Assembly (NCBI GenBank): GCA_965197405.1
Contig: OZ240206.1
Span: forward strand, 1,798,001-1,862,000
Direction: 5' to 3'
Source of the DNA: G965197405 sp965197405
GTDB taxonomy: Bacteria > Chloroflexota > Dehalococcoidia > Lucifugimonadales > JAGWBF01
DNA: 64,000 nucleotides
The translations under genes and the position numbers were made by a program. This document shows positions 25,552-34,872 of the stretch, piece by piece. The notes under the pieces were generated by a model. The model saw only the letters and a list, made by a program, of their open reading frames with translations, was not told the origin of the DNA and did no database searches. How positions within the stretch are numbered: the stretch's first letter is position 1; every line of letters starts with the position of its first letter.

Positions 25552-26232
25552 CTACGTCGGCGGCGTGAATCCGGCCGTGCCCGTGGTGAGCTGGCCGCGC
25601 AGCGCTGCCGACTCCATCATATTCTCAACAGCGCTGACGTTGCGAGCATAGGGAAGCAGGAGACGGGCCAGCTGGTCATGGCGATACCCACAGGGGAAGA
25701 CCACCTCGGTGTCACTCACCTGCTCCGCTTCGCCGTACCGTCTGAAACCCTGCACCAGCGCCCGCAGGCGCGCGGGTCTATTGGGGGCCTCTCCATCAGC
25801 CGATACCTCGTAGACCCACTGCTCCCCCACCTCTCTGCCGGCGACGCTCAGCATGAGGGCGCTCTTGGTATCCTTCACTGAAACCTTACCTTCGGGGAGG
25901 GAGAGGTGGGGGTCCTTCTCCACCGCCTGCATCAGGAGGAACTTCAATGGCCGCGCGTGCAGGTAGCCACACTGGAACCTGGATTGATTTGGGGTCCCAT
26001 CCACCGGCGTCAGGCCTCCCAGCGCCACCAACTGGTCTCGGATGCGCCGAATCCGCTCCTCGACTCCCGGCTTTTGGCTATAGGTCCAAATGGTAAATAC
26101 GCCGTCCTTGACGTGAAGTCCGACGCTGATGTCCCGGAAATGGGGGTCCATCGGGACCAGCTCGACGCACCGCCCGTGCCGTTCGATGACGTCAGCTATC
26201 CGGATTGGGTCGGCCTTCTTCGTATCCGTCAT
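25552..26232 (-). CDS. Conserved-looking hypothetical protein, 226 aa
   Basis: No known family recognised. The protein is soluble, with no signal peptide, and contains DVIERHGRCVELVPMDPHFRDISVGLHVKDGVFTIWTYSQ at the N terminus, which reads as alternating strands, and scattered Cys (FQCGYLHA, FPCGYRHD) in two similarly spaced C-G-Y-x-H motifs, suggesting an internal repeat of about 110 residues. It lies between the homocysteine methyltransferase-like and DUF433 genes, so a role linked to methyl transfer is possible. Start ATG 26232 after GGGAGG. Confidence 0.6.
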   Translation of the reverse strand: MTDTKKADPIRIADVIERHGRCVELVPMDPHFRDISVGLHVKDGVFTIWTYSQKPGVEERIRRIRDQLVALGGLTPVDGTPNQSRFQCGYLHARPLKFLLMQAVEKDPHLSLPEGKVSVKDTKSALMLSVAGREVGEQWVYEVSADGEAPNRPARLRALVQGFRRYGEAEQVSDTEVVFPCGYRHDQLARLLLPYARNVSAVENMMESAALRGQLTTGTAGFTPPT

Positions 26233-26273
26233 GGTCCCGCATACCTCCCGAAGGTTCGCATAGCCCGGCCAAC

Positions 26274-27164
26274 CTATCCCCGCAGCGCCCTGGACAGCGC
26301 CCTGATATGGTCGGGGCCGGTCCCGCAGCAGCCGCCCACTATGTTAATGGACAATTGGGCCAACACCTCGAAACGCTCGGCCATCCATTCGGGCGTTTCG
26401 GGATAGACTATCTCCCCATGCTCAATCCGGGGGATGCCGGCATTGGAGTGGACAATGAGGTAGCCATCGGTCAAGCCGCGCATCAGGCGGCCCAATTCCA
26501 GCATAAGCTCGATGCCGTTCCCGCAGTTGGTCCCGACCACGTCTGCGCCGGCCTCTCGCAGTCCGGTGACAGCCCGCTCAGGGGAGACGCCCATCATGGT
26601 GAAAAACCCTCTCGGCCCTTTGTCAAAGACCATCGTGGCCATCACGGTCAGTCCGGTGTTCTCCTTCGCTGCCCTGATCGCCAGACTCGCTTCCTCCAGG
26701 GAAGTCATGGTCTCGATGACGACGGCGTCGGCCCCGCCTTCCTCCAGCGCCGTGGTCTGTTGGACAAAGGCGTCCAGCATATCGGCTTCGCTGACATCGC
26801 CCAGTGGTTCGAGAAACTCTCCCGTAGGCCCCACGGAGCCGACCACATAATGACCGGGCGGAGCAGCGCTGCGGGCGTGTTGCGCGGCCAGCAGGTTGAA
26901 CTCACGCACGCGATCTCCATACCCGTATTTCCTGAGCATGAACACGTTGCCGCCGAAGGAGTTGGTCAACACCATGTCGGACCCGGCAGCGAAGTAAGCA
27001 GCCGCCATGCCCCTCACTATATCGGGGTGGCTGGCGTTGAACTCCTCGGGACATCCGCCAGGCTCCAGGCCGTTGGACTGGAGGTAAGTCCCCGTAGCCC
27101 CGTCGGAGATGAGCGTCTCACCGGCGGCGAGACGGGTCATTATGGAGGATGGTCTGTCGCCCAT
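26274..27164 (-). CDS. Homocysteine S-methyltransferase family protein
   Basis: 296 residues from the ATG at 27164, which overlaps the previous stop as TGATG. It has the barrel fold and zinc cysteines of the betaine/S-methylmethionine-homocysteine methyltransferase family: ISDGATGTYLQ, LTNSFGGN, VGTNCGNG (first Cys) and GGCCGTGPDHI (Cys pair). It would transfer a methyl group to homocysteine or another thiol. With the MtaA/CmuA-like gene downstream it suggests use of methylated compounds. Whether methionine or a corrinoid is the acceptor is not shown by the sequence. Confidence 0.9.
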   Translation of the reverse strand: MGDRPSSIMTRLAAGETLISDGATGTYLQSNGLEPGGCPEEFNASHPDIVRGMAAAYFAAGSDMVLTNSFGGNVFMLRKYGYGDRVREFNLLAAQHARSAAPPGHYVVGSVGPTGEFLEPLGDVSEADMLDAFVQQTTALEEGGADAVVIETMTSLEEASLAIRAAKENTGLTVMATMVFDKGPRGFFTMMGVSPERAVTGLREAGADVVGTNCGNGIELMLELGRLMRGLTDGYLIVHSNAGIPRIEHGEIVYPETPEWMAERFEVLAQLSINIVGGCCGTGPDHIRALSRALRG

Positions 27165-27511
27165 CAGGTCCATCCTTCGGTCCAGTAGTCAATTGCCCCC
27201 GGCCTGGTATCCCGCCGGCCCGAGAGGTGCAGAGCGCGGATTCTCTCTGCAAAATCTTCGGGGAACCCCTTGTTGAACCGTTCGACCGTCAGGGCAGCGA
27301 CTTCCCGGGCGCCGCCTTCAACCTCCGTGTACTTGCCCCACTCCCAGGCCGCCAGGTATTCGTCGCTGCCATTGCTGCCTTCCAGCATGGAGAGCGCGTC
27401 CACCCCTTTCTGGAACCGTTGGTCAAGGGGCATGGACACCTGACCCGACCGGTCTTCGGCCTGGACCTGCACCGGTATCTCCCTCCAGTACATGACCCGC
27501 ACTTTCGCCAA
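27164..27511 (-). CDS. Virulence_fact-domain protein
   Basis: 115 residues matching the small Virulence_fact (PF13769-like) family by MYWREIPVQVQAED near the start, then LDQRFQKGVDALSM and the YLAAWEWG segment. Despite its name the family is mostly found in environmental bacteria next to folate- or corrinoid-dependent methyltransferase genes. Here it is the first gene of such a cluster, overlapping the homocysteine methyltransferase-like gene by one base. Biochemical role unknown. Confidence 0.75.
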   Translation of the reverse strand: MAKVRVMYWREIPVQVQAEDRSGQVSMPLDQRFQKGVDALSMLEGSNGSDEYLAAWEWGKYTEVEGGAREVAALTVERFNKGFPEDFAERIRALHLSGRRDTRPGAIDYWTEGWT

Positions 27512-27917
27512 TGTCGTCCACCTCCCCGTATCCAGCGGTCATCATGCAGTCTCAACCTTGCCCAGGCTATATCCGGGTCCCACCGAGGTTGTATTGATTC
27601 CCAGTCTATCACATCCCCGGCTGGCAGAGTAGCCGCCAATACCCCAGCGCCTTTCCATTCTCGGAAAATGTCGTTCCGAGCACCCCATCCCGTCATTCTG
27701 AGGAGCGAAGCGACGAAGAATCTAAAGACCTTGACGGGAGAATCGGCCTTGACTTGCAAAAGGGATTTTAGACCCCTCACTCCGTTCGGGGTGACGATTA
27801 AAAGTGGGGTGACAATGGAAAGGCCCTCCGAGAGTAGACGTCAACACGGCAGAAAAGATAAGCAAAGGCCTGTGACATAGGCTATAATGTCAGGAGTTTG
27901 TGCGACGGGGGGTGCGT
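27512..27917. repeat. Intergenic region with family B palindromic repeat (B1)
   Basis: The divergent promoter region of the methyl-transfer cluster and an alpha/beta hydrolase. 27691-27826 is a family B copy: GTCATTCTGAGGAGCGAAGC at one end and CACTCCGTTCGGGGTGAC at the other, with AATCTAAAGAC and TTTAGACCCCTC inside. A TATAAT at 27883-27888 may serve the hydrolase gene, without a clear -35. Confidence 0.6.
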
Positions 27918-28787
27918 ATGCCAGAGGCGCTGATAAACGGGGTGAAGCTTTATTACGAGGTAACCGGGCAGGGATTCCCACTGGTGTGGTGCCACGAGTT
28001 CGCCGGGGGACACGAGAGCTGGGAGCCCCAGGTGAGGTTCTTCTCCCGGCGCTACCAGGTCATCACCTACAACGCAAGGGGCTATCCCCCCTCCGAGGTC
28101 CCTTCCGACCCCGGAGCCTACTCCCAGGAGCAGTCCATAGCCGACCTCCACGGCCTGCTCCGCCACCTTGGGATCCAGCAGGCGTATATCGGTGGACTCT
28201 CCATGGGCGGCAACGTAGCCCTGAACTTCGGCCTCACCCACCCGGAGATGGCCCGGGCCCTGATAGTGGCCGCCACAGGCTCCGGCTCCACCAATCCGGA
28301 GCAGTTCCAGCAAGACGGGATGGAGATGGCCAGGCGTTTGGAGTCCGACGGGATGGAGGCCGTAGCCGAGGTGTACGCCCAGGGGCCCACGCGAGTCCAG
28401 CTTCTGAGAAAAGACCCCAGGGGCTGGGAGGAGTTCAAGCGGGGGCTTGTGTCCCACTCGGGTACAGGCTCGGCCCACGTCTTCCGGGGCGTCATACTGA
28501 GGCGGCGCACTATCTTCGCCCTGGAGGAGAGTCTCCAAGCCCTCGATGTGCCCACGCTAATCATGACGGGCGACGAGGACGAGCCTTGCATCGAGCCTGC
28601 CGTCTTTATGAAGCGCCACATTCCCAGGTCTGGCCTTGTGGTCTTTCCCCAGAGCGGCCACGCCATCAACCTGGAGGAGCCTGACCTGTTCAACCGCGCC
28701 GTGCTGGACTTCCTAACTGCCGTGGAGGCCGACCGGTGGGCGACGCGGGACACGACGGCAGGGGCGTGGTCCCTGCTGCCGAGATAG
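27918..28787 (+). CDS. Alpha/beta-fold hydrolase
   Basis: 289 residues from the ATG at 27918 (an ATG-like start at 27900 is also possible). Catalytic triad is readable: nucleophile Ser in GGLSMGG, Asp in TGDEDEP, His in SGHAINLE. The oxyanion segment is WCHEFAGGHESWE. Members hydrolyse esters, lactones or C-C bonds. Monocistronic on the plus strand, followed 25 bp later by an IS5-family element. Confidence 0.88.
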   Translation: MPEALINGVKLYYEVTGQGFPLVWCHEFAGGHESWEPQVRFFSRRYQVITYNARGYPPSEVPSDPGAYSQEQSIADLHGLLRHLGIQQAYIGGLSMGGNVALNFGLTHPEMARALIVAATGSGSTNPEQFQQDGMEMARRLESDGMEAVAEVYAQGPTRVQLLRKDPRGWEEFKRGLVSHSGTGSAHVFRGVILRRRTIFALEESLQALDVPTLIMTGDEDEPCIEPAVFMKRHIPRSGLVVFPQSGHAINLEEPDLFNRAVLDFLTAVEADRWATRDTTAGAWSLLPR

Positions 28788-28812
28788 CCGTCAATAGCCA
28801 GGCCTGCTCTAA

Positions 28813-29727
28813 GAAACTATCTCAAAATAGGATTGGTCTGAAAGGGAGAAAACGTAGGGGGTTCGGTTAAGATAGGGGAAACGCATGTGGTGGTGGATGA
28901 TGGGAAAGAGCGAGACTCTGCCAACGATATGGGAAATATCCGATGGCCTGTGGGAGCGAATCGAACCCGTGATTTTGGAGTTGGACCCGCCCAAGGCGAA
29001 GGGGCGCAAAAGGGTGGACCAGCGCAAGATGCTGGAAGGGGTCATCTTCCGTATGCGCAGTTCCTGCCAATGGAACCACTTGCCCAAGGAACTGGGGGAT
29101 GACAGCACGATCCACCGGACCTTCCAGCGTTGGGTAGAGCGTGGGGTACTGGATGGCATCTGGGCTGCCTTGATCGAAGAATGCCAGGAATTGGACGGCG
29201 TAAACTGGGAATGGCAGTCGGCCGATTGCTCCATGGGAAAAGCGCGTTTTGGGGGGGCGCCATTGGACGCAATCCCACGGACCGGGGCAAGGCTGGGAGC
29301 AAGAAGAGCATCCTGGTCGACGGGGCGGGCGGGCCACTGAGCGTGGTGGTGGCCGGAGCCAATGTCCACGATACGAAACTCCTTAGGCCGACGCTGGAGA
29401 GCATAGTGGTGGACCGGCCGGAAGGGGTCCAAAACCTGTGCCTGGACAAGGGGTATGACAATCCCACCGGCCACGTGACCGTCGCCGACGCCGGATACCA
29501 GCCTCATATCCGGCGTATTGGCGAAGAGAAATTGGACCAATCGGGCGAGAAAACCCACCCGGCCCGGCGGTGGGTGGTGGAACGCACCCTGGGCTGGCTG
29601 TCCAAGTGCCGGGCGATACTGGTGCGCTACGATAAGAAGCCCACCAATTACCTGGGCCTGCTTCAATTGGCTTGCGCCCTTATCTGGTACCGCCGCCTAT
29701 GGAGCCTCGCTAATTTGAGATAGTTAC
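28813..29727 (+). mobile_element. IS5-family insertion sequence (copy C)
   Basis: 915 bp with ends GAAACTATCTCAAA / TTTGAGATAGTTAC and target duplication TAA (28810-28812, 29728-29730). Closely related to copy E at 32076-33000, which has the same ends. Confidence 0.87.
28885..29723 (+). CDS. IS5-family transposase with -1 frameshift
   Basis: Two overlapping frames. The first (28885-29340) has TIWEISDGLWERIEPVI and DDSTIHRTFQRWVE; the second continues in the -1 frame to 29723 with GRNPTDRGKAGSKKS, VVVAGANVHDTKLL, CLDKGYDNP and ARRWVVERTLGWLSKCRAILVRYDKK (catalytic Asp and Glu). The crossing point is T4G7 at 29247-29257, a slippery sequence suited to programmed -1 frameshifting or transcript slippage, common in this family. 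The element has intact ends and may be active. Confidence 0.88.
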
Positions 29728-29766
29728 TAAGCAGACCTGCACTGATATTCTCAGGAGGGGTGAAGG

Positions 29767-31020
29767 ATGGTCAACTCAAAGGCGCCGGTCACTGTGCTCC
29801 AGGCAGACCGGCTTTTCGATGCTTGCGGAGGCCCTGCCAGGGAGAACATGGCGGTGGTAATCGAAGAGAACCGAATCAGGGAGGTCGTCCCGAAAGAGCA
29901 ACTGGCCGTTCCCCAAGGGGTTGCCTGGGAAACCCAGGAGTTTCCAGAAGCCACGCTCCTCCCCGGCCTGATAGACTGCCATACCCATACCAACATGCCG
30001 GCCAACGGCCGCACCGGTGAAGACGTGATACCCGACGGCGATGATATACGGCTGCTGCGTTCCGTCAGGAACGTCCGCATGGCGCTGGAGTCCGGGGTAA
30101 CCACCCTATGCGACAACGGCGCCTGGAACCACACCGCCTTCTCCCTGAAGGAAGGCGTACAGCAAGGGCTGGTAGAGGCGCCGCGCCTGCTGGTATGTGG
30201 CCGCCCCATAACCACGACGGGCGGCCATTGCTGGTTCATGGGTTCGGAGGCTGACGGTGTAGACGGCGTGCGGATGGCGACCCGCCAGCTTATCAAGGAG
30301 GGCGCTGACTTCATCAAGGTCATGGCCACCGGAGGCAGTACCCTGACCAGCGACCCCTATCACCCGGCATACACCGTAGACGAGCTAAGGACCATAGGGG
30401 AGGAGGCCCGCAGACGTGACAGGGTTGTCGCTGCCCACTGCCGTTGCACCGAGGGCATGAGCCACGTCCTGGATGCCGGCTTCGACATCATCATTCACGG
30501 CTTCTTCGCCGATGAAGACACCACCAGAAGGTTCGACCCCGGGGTGGCGGAGCGAATCGCAAAGCAGGGCGTGTGGGTGAATCCGACTCTCCACATAGGA
30601 AGGTCCCGGATATGGCAGCTGAGGGAGAAGGAGGCCGCCGAGGGGCTGACGGGAGAGGAGAGGGACATGCTGAACACCTCGGAGGGGTTCTACCGGAGCA
30701 GCCTTGAAGAGTGCGCCCAGCTCATTGACTTGGGGGTAGGACTGGTGGCCGGCTCCGATTGCGGTTGGGGGGTCTTCCCCTTTGGGGAGTTCGCCCATGA
30801 GATAAGCGCCCTGGTGGAGGCGGGTCTGACGCCTACGCAAGCCACTCTTGCAGGCACGAGAAACCCTGCCGAAGCGTTGCGCATCCTGGACAGAGTGGGG
30901 ACGGTGGAGGCGGGGAAGGAAGCCGACCTGCTGGTCGTGGCGGGCGACCCCACCGTGGACATTTCCGCCCTCACCAAAGTGGTGGCGGTGTTCAAGGCAG
31001 GCCGGCGGGTCGGGGTGTGA
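29767..31020 (+). CDS. Amidohydrolase (imidazolonepropionase/prolidase-like)
   Basis: 417 residues, start ATG 29767 after GGAGGGG. Metal-dependent amidohydrolase with LLPGLIDCHTHTNM (HxH), carbamylated-Lys segment GADFIKVMATGG, VVAAHCRC and DIIIHGFF (His), and AGSDCGWGVFPFG (Asp). The C-terminal small domain reads GTVEAGKEADLLVV. It likely cleaves cyclic amides or Xaa-Pro-type dipeptides. It begins 37 bp after an IS, so its native promoter may have been displaced. Confidence 0.92.
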   Translation: MVNSKAPVTVLQADRLFDACGGPARENMAVVIEENRIREVVPKEQLAVPQGVAWETQEFPEATLLPGLIDCHTHTNMPANGRTGEDVIPDGDDIRLLRSVRNVRMALESGVTTLCDNGAWNHTAFSLKEGVQQGLVEAPRLLVCGRPITTTGGHCWFMGSEADGVDGVRMATRQLIKEGADFIKVMATGGSTLTSDPYHPAYTVDELRTIGEEARRRDRVVAAHCRCTEGMSHVLDAGFDIIIHGFFADEDTTRRFDPGVAERIAKQGVWVNPTLHIGRSRIWQLREKEAAEGLTGEERDMLNTSEGFYRSSLEECAQLIDLGVGLVAGSDCGWGVFPFGEFAHEISALVEAGLTPTQATLAGTRNPAEALRILDRVGTVEAGKEADLLVVAGDPTVDISALTKVVAVFKAGRRVGV

Positions 31021-31069
31021 CGCCACAACCGGGCAATCACGTCTTGGCATATGTTTCCAAATGCGTTGC

Positions 31070-31200
31070 CTTAGGGCCTCCTCTCCCTTGACGGGAGAGG
31101 ATTGAGGTGAGGGTGGTGTGAAGGTGTCGGAACAACTCCCCCTCATCCCTCACGCTACGCTCAGGGCAGGCTCTAACCTTCTCCCGCTAGGGGAGAAGGC
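31070..31200. repeat. Family C inverted repeat with micro-insertion
   Basis: Left arm TCCCTTGACGGGAGAGGATT and right arm ending CTTCTCCCGCTAGGGGAGAA form an imperfect inverted pair like that at 55893-55993. The right arm is interrupted at 31149-31173 by about 25 bases ending GGGCAGGCTC. Confidence 0.65.
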
Positions 31201-31220
31201 ACTTTGGAAACGCCCTCTTA

Positions 31221-32072
31221 GAGGGTGTGTGAGAAATCTTGGACATGTATTAGAATGGAGGTATGAAACGCAAACCATACCCCAGCGACCTGACCGACGA
31301 ACAGTGGGATGTTCTGGCTTCCCTACTCCCATCAGCCAAGACTGGGGGAAGGCCACGTACTGTAGACCTACGGGAGGTCGTCAACGGCATTGTGTACGTT
31401 CTGCGCAACGGCTGCACGTGGCGAGCCATGCCGCATGACCTCCCGCCTTGGGGCACCGTGTGGTGGTATTTTCGGGAATGGAGACAGGATGGTACATGGG
31501 AACGAGTCCATGAGGCCCTGCGGCCCAAAGTTCGGAAGGCCGAAGGCAGCAACCCAACACCTAGCGCGGCCATCATAGACAGCGAGTCTGTTAAGACGAC
31601 GGAAAAAGGGGGCCTCGTGGCTATGACGCTGGCAAGAAGGTCAACGGTCGAAAGCGACACATCATTGTAGATACCACGGGGTTGCTGCTGGCGGTGGTGG
31701 TGGTGCATCCTGCCAATATCCAGGATAGAGATGGAGCGAAGCTGGTCATCGATAAATTGATAGGGCGGTTTCCCCGCATGAGGTTGGTCTGGGCCGATGC
31801 TGGCTATGCTGGAAAGCTGATCGAGTGGGTCTGGGCCCTGACAGGCTGGGCGCTCGAGATTGTCAAGCGCCCCAGGGACAGCCACCACTTTCAGGTGCTG
31901 CCGCGAAGATGGGTGGTTGAACGAACATTCGCGTGGCTCAGCAGGTGCCGTCGGCTGAGCAAGGACTACGAAGCTCTGTCCGATACAACGGAGGCCTGGA
32001 TCCACATAGCTATGATTCATCTAATGCTCCGACGCTTAGCACCAACCTAATTTGAACTTATCACACACCCTC
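31221..32072 (+). mobile_element. IS5-family insertion sequence (copy D)
   Basis: 852 bp with ends GAGGGTGTGTGA / TCACACACCCTC, flanked by TTA on both sides (31218-31220 and 32073-32075). The right TTA is also the left target copy of the next element. Confidence 0.87.
31263..32050 (+). CDS. IS5-family transposase with -1 frameshift (copy D)
   Basis: The first frame (31263-31670) carries YPSDLTDEQWDVLASLLP, GCTWRAMPHDLPPW and IIDSESVKTTEKGG (first Asp). The -1 frame then gives PRGYDAGKKVNGRKRHIIVD, LVWADAGYAGKL (second Asp) and RRWVVERTFAWLSRCRRL (Glu), ending 32050. The switch lies on A5G5 at 31603-31612. A different subgroup from copies C and E. Confidence 0.88.
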
Positions 32073-32075
32073 TTA

Positions 32076-33000
32076 GAAACTATCTCAAAACAGCAGTCGG
32101 TGCAGACGGCGGTACCAGAGCAGGGCGCACGCCAGTTGAATCAGGCCCACGTAGTTGGACACCTTTTTGTCATAGCGAACCAGAATCGCCCGGCACTTGG
32201 ACGGCCAGGCCAAGGTGCGCTCCACCACCCACCGCCGGGCCGGATAGCGTTTCACCCCGCTGGCGTCCAGTTTCTCCTCCCCTATGCGTCGAATGTGCGC
32301 CCGGTATCCCCCGTCAGCCGCCGCGGCTCGGCCCGTGGGGTTGTCATATCCCTTATCCGGGCACAAGTTCTCTGGGGATTTCCCAGGACCGCCAGGGCGG
32401 GCCACGACGATGTCCTCCGGTGTCTGCCGCAGCAGCTTGGTGTCGTGAACGTTGGCTCCGGCAACCACCACGCTCAGGGGGCCTCCGCTCCCCTCAACCA
32501 GAACACTCCGCTTGCTGCCTGCCTTGGCCCGGTCCGTGGGGTTGGGGCCAATCGCGCCCCCCCAAACAGCGCTTTACCCATGGCGCAATCCGCCGACTGC
32601 CATTCCCAGTTCACCCCGCCCAACTCCTGGCATTCTTCAACCAGGACGGACCAGATTCTCTCCAGCACGCCCAACTCCACCCAGCGCTGGAAGGTCCGGT
32701 GGATGGTGCTGTCATCCCCCAATTCCTTCGGCAGGCGGTTCCACTGGCAGCCGCTGCGCATCCGGAAAATGATGCCCTCCAGCATCCGTCTGGGGGCCAC
32801 GCGTTGGTGGCCCGTGGCCTTGGGCGGGTCCAATTCCAGAATTACGGGATGAATCTGCTCCCAGAGATGGCCCGGAATCTCCCAGATCGTCGCCAATGTC
32901 TCGGCCTTTCCCATCATCCACCACCCTACTGTGTTTACCCCATCTTAACTCGGATGGTGCCCCTCGATCCCGTCTCTACGCCACAATTTGAGATAGTTAC
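32076..33000 (-). mobile_element. IS5-family insertion sequence (copy E)
   Basis: 925 bp, ends identical in type to copy C (GAAACTATCTCAAA / TTTGAGATAGTTAC), flanked by TTA at 32073-32075 and 33001-33003. It abuts copy D with only the 3-bp TTA between. Confidence 0.87.
32085..32917 (-). CDS. IS5-family transposase with -1 frameshift (copy E)
   Basis: Minus-strand transposase in two frames: 32917-32474 (TIWEIPGHLWEQIHPVI, DDSTIHRTFQRWVE) and the -1 frame down to 32085 (MVVAGANVHDTKLL, CPDKGYDNPTG, ARRWVVERTLAW). The junction is TTTGGGGGGG (32566-32557 on the minus strand), homologous to the T4G7 site of copy C. Protein sequence is clearly related to copy C but diverged, so the two are not a recent duplication. 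Confidence 0.85.
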
Positions 33001-33020
33001 TTAGGCGCGCCCGTACAAGC

Positions 33021-34787
33021 TCAACGGGGTATGATGGGCAGGACGACGTGGGAGGGGTATAGGGCCGAGTGGTACACCGTCTGCTGGGCCGTTTCCAGTT
33101 GTGTCCCCTCTCCAATAGGCCCGCCCGTGTTGGGATTGCGGTCGAACCGAGGGAAGTTGCTGCTGCTGATTTCCATTCTAATCCGGTGGCCCTTTAGAAA
33201 CACGTTGCTGGTAGCCCACAGATCAATGCTGTACTCGTACACTCGCCCAGGGGTGATGAGCCTGGGGCCGGATGCCGAACCCGCGTACCTGGCCCTAATC
33301 ACGCCGTCCTGGAGGTTGCGGGCGTAGCCGTTGGGGTGCACGTCCACCAGCTTGGCGGTGAAGTCGGTGTCCCTGGCGGTGGAGGCGGCAAAGAGCTTGA
33401 CGACCACAGGCCCCGTGATCTCCAGGTCCCGCTCCAGGGGTTCCGATGTGTACACCAGCACGTCCTGGCGCTCCTCTGCGGGCCGTTGGTCGTAGACTCC
33501 CTGGGGTATGATGAGGGTGCAGCCTCCCAGGGTGGGCACGGGGTCTTGAGGGTCGTAGGTGTAGACGTCCGGGTGCTCATCGTCGGGGGGAATAGTGGAG
33601 AGGGTGCCGTTGCCGTGGTAGGTCTTGGCTGCACCGTTGCTGTGGAGGTAGTATCTCGTGTAGTGGGTCCTCGCCAGGGGCCATTCCTGCTCGTCCCTCC
33701 ACCGGTCCTCTCCCATGACGAAGAGGCGCACGGGAGGCTCCTCCATTATTCCCGTCTCCATGTCCTTCAGCCAGTAGTCGAACCAGCTGAGCAGATGGTC
33801 ATGGAGTTGAATCATCGCTTCGGGGCCGAAGTCCGCCTCCCCCGTCCCCTGGGAGGTGGGGGACGTGTAGGGGCGCAGGTGGGCCCAGGGGCCGACGAGG
33901 AGCTTCTGGCCCATGCGGGCCTCGGGGCTGCCCCCGCGCTCCCTCATGCCTGCGAAGCCGCGTAGCGCCCCCTCCAGAAATATGTCGTACCAGGAGCTAA
34001 CGTGGTACATGGGCACCCGGATGTGCTCCAGGTGCTTCAGAAGATTAAGGCGGGTCCAGTAGGGGCCATAGTCGGGGTTATCGAGGTAGTCCTCGAAGTA
34101 GGGGGCCGTCTCCTTGAGCTTCTCGACCCAGTCGTTGAGGGGCAGGTGGCGGTACCATTCGGGCGTCAGCGGCTGGGCGAAATTGTCCCCGTCCTGCACG
34201 TACTCATCCATCTGGGCCAGCAGCTGCCCCAGCCCCTTACGCTGGAGGGTGTTGCGTCCCTTGAAGATGGCGTAGGGGACCATCCACCCCCACTCCATTG
34301 CCCCGCCGGTGTGATAGACCCAGCTGGAGTGGTAGTCAGCCGACGCCGAGACCGGGGCCATCGCCTGCAGGTGAGGGGGCAGGGGGTAGTTGAGGGCTAT
34401 AGCGTACTGGGTCGCCCCAAGATAGGACTGCCCGGTGGTGCCCACCCGCCCATTGGACCAGGGGAGCCTCGCGGCCCACTCGACGGTGTCGTACCCGTCC
34501 TCTATCTCCTGGGTCAAGGGGTAATAGTCTTCCCCTTCCGAGTCGAAACGCGCCCTGCAGTCCTGGTTGACCACCACGTAGCCGTGGCGGGGGAAGAAGT
34601 TCACCGAGTGGTCGGGGTTCTCGGCGTATGGGTCCTTCCCGTAGGGGCCACGAGTCACCAGCACGGGGAAGCGACCGGGCGCATCCGGGCGAAATACGTC
34701 GGCGTACAGGGTGGTCCCGTCCCGCATCTTCGCCGGGACATTCCTCTCTCGGATGACCCCATACCTGGGCTGAGATTGCCTGGTCAT
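33021..34787 (-). CDS. CocE/NonD family serine hydrolase
   Basis: 588 residues in the X-Pro dipeptidyl-peptidase/cocaine esterase family. N-terminal alpha/beta-hydrolase with RDGTTLYADVFRP, nucleophile Ser in TTGQSYLGATQY, an inserted helical cap, and a C-terminal jelly-roll domain (EPLERDLEITGPVVVKLFA, TPGRVYEYSIDLWATSNVFLKGHRIR). No signal peptide, so cytoplasmic. GAGGAG precedes ATG 34787. It likely hydrolyses esters or amides; substrate unknown. Confidence 0.93.
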   Translation of the reverse strand: MTRQSQPRYGVIRERNVPAKMRDGTTLYADVFRPDAPGRFPVLVTRGPYGKDPYAENPDHSVNFFPRHGYVVVNQDCRARFDSEGEDYYPLTQEIEDGYDTVEWAARLPWSNGRVGTTGQSYLGATQYAIALNYPLPPHLQAMAPVSASADYHSSWVYHTGGAMEWGWMVPYAIFKGRNTLQRKGLGQLLAQMDEYVQDGDNFAQPLTPEWYRHLPLNDWVEKLKETAPYFEDYLDNPDYGPYWTRLNLLKHLEHIRVPMYHVSSWYDIFLEGALRGFAGMRERGGSPEARMGQKLLVGPWAHLRPYTSPTSQGTGEADFGPEAMIQLHDHLLSWFDYWLKDMETGIMEEPPVRLFVMGEDRWRDEQEWPLARTHYTRYYLHSNGAAKTYHGNGTLSTIPPDDEHPDVYTYDPQDPVPTLGGCTLIIPQGVYDQRPAEERQDVLVYTSEPLERDLEITGPVVVKLFAASTARDTDFTAKLVDVHPNGYARNLQDGVIRARYAGSASGPRLITPGRVYEYSIDLWATSNVFLKGHRIRMEISSSNFPRFDRNPNTGGPIGEGTQLETAQQTVYHSALYPSHVVLPIIPR

Positions 34788-34872
34788 TTTACTCCTCCTG
34801 ACTCCCCCGGTACGCTCCCGGCAAGGGCTGATTTCGGGTGGCGTTTTACGGCGCTTTCGGCCAGGACCGGCA

